Positions 6,023 through 7,310 of a DNA stretch of 7,310 nucleotides are shown piece by piece. This DNA comes from Candidatus Sabulitectum sp. (GTDB taxonomy: Bacteria; Fermentibacterota; Fermentibacteria; Fermentibacterales; JCC-6): NCBI GenBank assembly GCA_029940175.1, contig JAOZRM010000160.1, positions 1-7,310 on the forward strand. Reading direction: 5' to 3'. A model generated the notes under the pieces. That model ran no database searches. It was not told the origin of the DNA and saw nothing but the letters and a program-made list of their open reading frames with translations. How positions within the stretch are numbered: position 1 is the stretch's first letter; each line of letters opens with the position of its first letter. The position numbers and the translations under genes were made by a program.

Positions 6023-6643
6023 ATGTTTTGTTTAATATTGATGGTTTCTGTTGCACAGCTTTCAGTGTCCGATACTCTTTGGACCGAAGAGGCTGATGGA
6101 TACCAGATTGAAGTGTATTTTCCCGAGATTGTTCTTGAGAATGAGTTTGTCAGGAATACTTTGCAGGAAAATGCTTTGGAGCAGATAGAGAGTTTTAAAG
6201 AGCAATTTAGAGAGTACTATATCGATGAACTTCATACCATTGAATGGGCACTGGATTTGAGATTTGTGCATGAACCATCACCGAAGAATATGGCTTGTAT
6301 TGTTAATTGGACCTGGGCTTACACCGGCGGAGCACATGGCAACTCAAATACACAGTCAATAATCTTCAATCTTAGCGATTCTTCCCTTATAAGTACTCTG
6401 GAATTACTTGGGGGAAGGGAGAACTTTGAACTATTCGCTTCGTCTGTTCTCGCCAGGCTCCAGGAAATAGGGGTTGATGAAACTTGGGCTGAGCGAGGTG
6501 CATCAGCAGACACTCTGAATTACCACACTGTGTACCCTGTGCCAGATGAAAATGGTGGTATCTCCGGGTATACGGTTATCTTCCCCCCGTATCAGGTGGA
6601 ATGTTATGCTGCCGGTCCAATTGAAGTATTCGTTCCAAAATAA
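6023..6643 (+). CDS. Exported DUF4163/DUF3298 (PdaC/RsiV-like) protein
   Basis: The product is 206 residues from ATG 6023; an in-frame TAA directly precedes it, so no earlier start exists. Residues 1-16 are hydrophobic (MFCLILMVSVAQLSVS) and act as a short signal peptide or anchor, unusual in having no basic residue. Residues about 18-108 match DUF4163, as in the N-terminal part of the Bacillus deacetylase PdaC: a beta strand (YQIEVYFPEI), an amphipathic helix (LEQIESFKEQFREYY), and the family hallmark YTGGAHGN at 100-107. Residues about 115-204 match DUF3298, with the conserved ending PYQVECYAAGPIEVFVP. No polysaccharide deacetylase domain is attached, so enzyme activity is not implied. In RsiV this domain pair binds lysozyme outside the cell, so a periplasmic ligand-sensing or binding role is possible by inference. 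The ribosome-binding site is weak (AAAGG at 6008-6012). The gene is convergent with the next one, 57 bases apart. Confidence 0.88.
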   Translation: MFCLILMVSVAQLSVSDTLWTEEADGYQIEVYFPEIVLENEFVRNTLQENALEQIESFKEQFREYYIDELHTIEWALDLRFVHEPSPKNMACIVNWTWAYTGGAHGNSNTQSIIFNLSDSSLISTLELLGGRENFELFASSVLARLQEIGVDETWAERGASADTLNYHTVYPVPDENGGISGYTVIFPPYQVECYAAGPIEVFVPK

Positions 6644-6700
6644 GTTGTTCTGCAAGTATAGAGATACATTGAATCCCAAATCCGATATTCCCTGTCTGAA

Positions 6701-7310
6701 TCAGCGCTCCACGTCAGGAAGAAATACCCGGTCAAACTTTTCTGCAAGATCGAGCAGGTCTGGCAGAACTGCCTCTATTTCCTCTGGCGTGATATACGGA
6801 AACGCGCTCCGTATCATCGAAGGACCGAAAATAAATCTGATATTCTCACCGGTAACAACTAGACCATTTGTACCGATATCGCTGGACAAGTAGAGAGCCC
6901 AGTGTGAGTAAAATTTAACAATTTTATCGAATATGGACGGTGAATCGAGCAATGCATCCCTGTAATTTGATTTTACCACCCTGGATTTGTAGAGGTAATT
7001 GAAAGCACGGCTGGGAGATTTGAAATCCTCCCATCCTTCACCGGGCCTAGTCATTGGTTTATAGGTATGAAGTCGTAGAATCCTCTCATCAAGCTTCAAA
7101 CCAACAGATATCCACGGTCCGGAACTGGGGTTGTCATGGCAGATCCTGGCAACTATGGGTCTTCCTTTGATTTCCCAGTGAAGCTCACCAAAGTCTGAAA
7201 GGGAGCTGGTAAGTTCCCGTTTGATCTTCTTTTCAACAGCATACAGCTCAAGCTTCTTCAGGGACATCTTCATCTGCAACCAGTGATAGAGCATACCTGG
7301 GCCGACAAAG
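6701..7310 (-). CDS. Uncharacterised protein, probably 5'-truncated by the window edge
   Basis: The frame ends at TGA 6703-6701 and stays open through the right edge. An ATG at 7294 would give 197 residues, but it has no properly spaced ribosome-binding site, and the frame continues upstream with FVGPG before MLYHWLQ. That looks like the end of a membrane helix followed by a basic, helical stretch (KKLELYAVEKKIKRELTSSL). I therefore think the true start lies outside the window. The body has a beta-rich first half (HWEIKGRPIVARICHD, WISVGLKLDERILRLHTY) and a second half with RDALLDSPSIFDKIVKFY, GTNGLVVTGENIRFIFGP and a C-terminal helix (TPEEIEAVLPDLLDLAEKFDRVF). No catalytic motif or named domain is recognised. 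A membrane-anchored cytoplasmic protein would fit, but this is inference. Confidence 0.75.
   Translation of the reverse strand, partial: FVGPGMLYHWLQMKMSLKKLELYAVEKKIKRELTSSLSDFGELHWEIKGRPIVARICHDNPSSGPWISVGLKLDERILRLHTYKPMTRPGEGWEDFKSPSRAFNYLYKSRVVKSNYRDALLDSPSIFDKIVKFYSHWALYLSSDIGTNGLVVTGENIRFIFGPSMIRSAFPYITPEEIEAVLPDLLDLAEKFDRVFLPDVER

Noticed and set aside
1..7310. Defence system, toxin-antitoxin pair or phage/integrative element
   Set aside because: No nuclease, helicase, integrase, transposase or toxin-antitoxin pair is recognisable. The Fic-like tail alone is not enough, because its catalytic domain lies outside the window.

Overview
The window reads as ordinary bacterial chromosome with moderate GC content. 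It carries six well-supported or partial protein genes plus the tail of a seventh, and no tRNA, rRNA, CRISPR or intact mobile element that I can see. Three things point, by inference, to a Gram-negative bacterium of the broad Fibrobacteres-Chlorobi-Bacteroidetes (FCB) type or a neighbouring candidate phylum such as Fermentibacterota: a streptopain-type secreted protease ending in a FlgD/type IX-sorting-like beta-sandwich, an exported beta-rich protein resembling an outer-membrane barrel, and a lipoprotein. The phylum is a guess from domain architecture and has not been demonstrated.

Layout. Positions 1-278 (+) hold the C-terminus of a gene entering from the left, with a winged-helix tail like those that end many Fic-family proteins. 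Positions 279-623 are largely noncoding, with a weak microprotein candidate and a hairpin. Positions 624-2084 (-) encode a C10 (streptopain-like) cysteine protease with signal peptide, Spi-like propeptide, complete catalytic set and C-terminal sorting-like domain. After a divergent spacer of about 320 bp, two plus-strand genes follow: an exported beta-rich protein (2407-3249, GTG start chosen by its ribosome-binding site) and a lipoprotein (3367-3996). They are separated by a spacer carrying a perfect 22-bp palindrome. Convergent to these is a 544-residue cytoplasmic protein (4054-5688, -) with two near-identical-spacing zinc ribbons followed by about six beta-propeller-like repeats. A 334-bp divergent spacer rich in TTG(N)AC-type half-sites separates it from an exported DUF4163/DUF3298 (PdaC/RsiV-like) protein (6023-6643, +). 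The last gene (6701 to the right edge, -) is an unrecognised protein, probably truncated by the window.

The genes alternate in strand, so there is little evidence of one operon; at most 2407-3996 forms a two-gene unit. Four of the seven products are exported and appear directed to the envelope or outside: protease, beta-rich exported protein, lipoprotein and DUF3298 protein. The most unusual item is the double-zinc-ribbon plus propeller protein. I found no convincing new multi-gene system.
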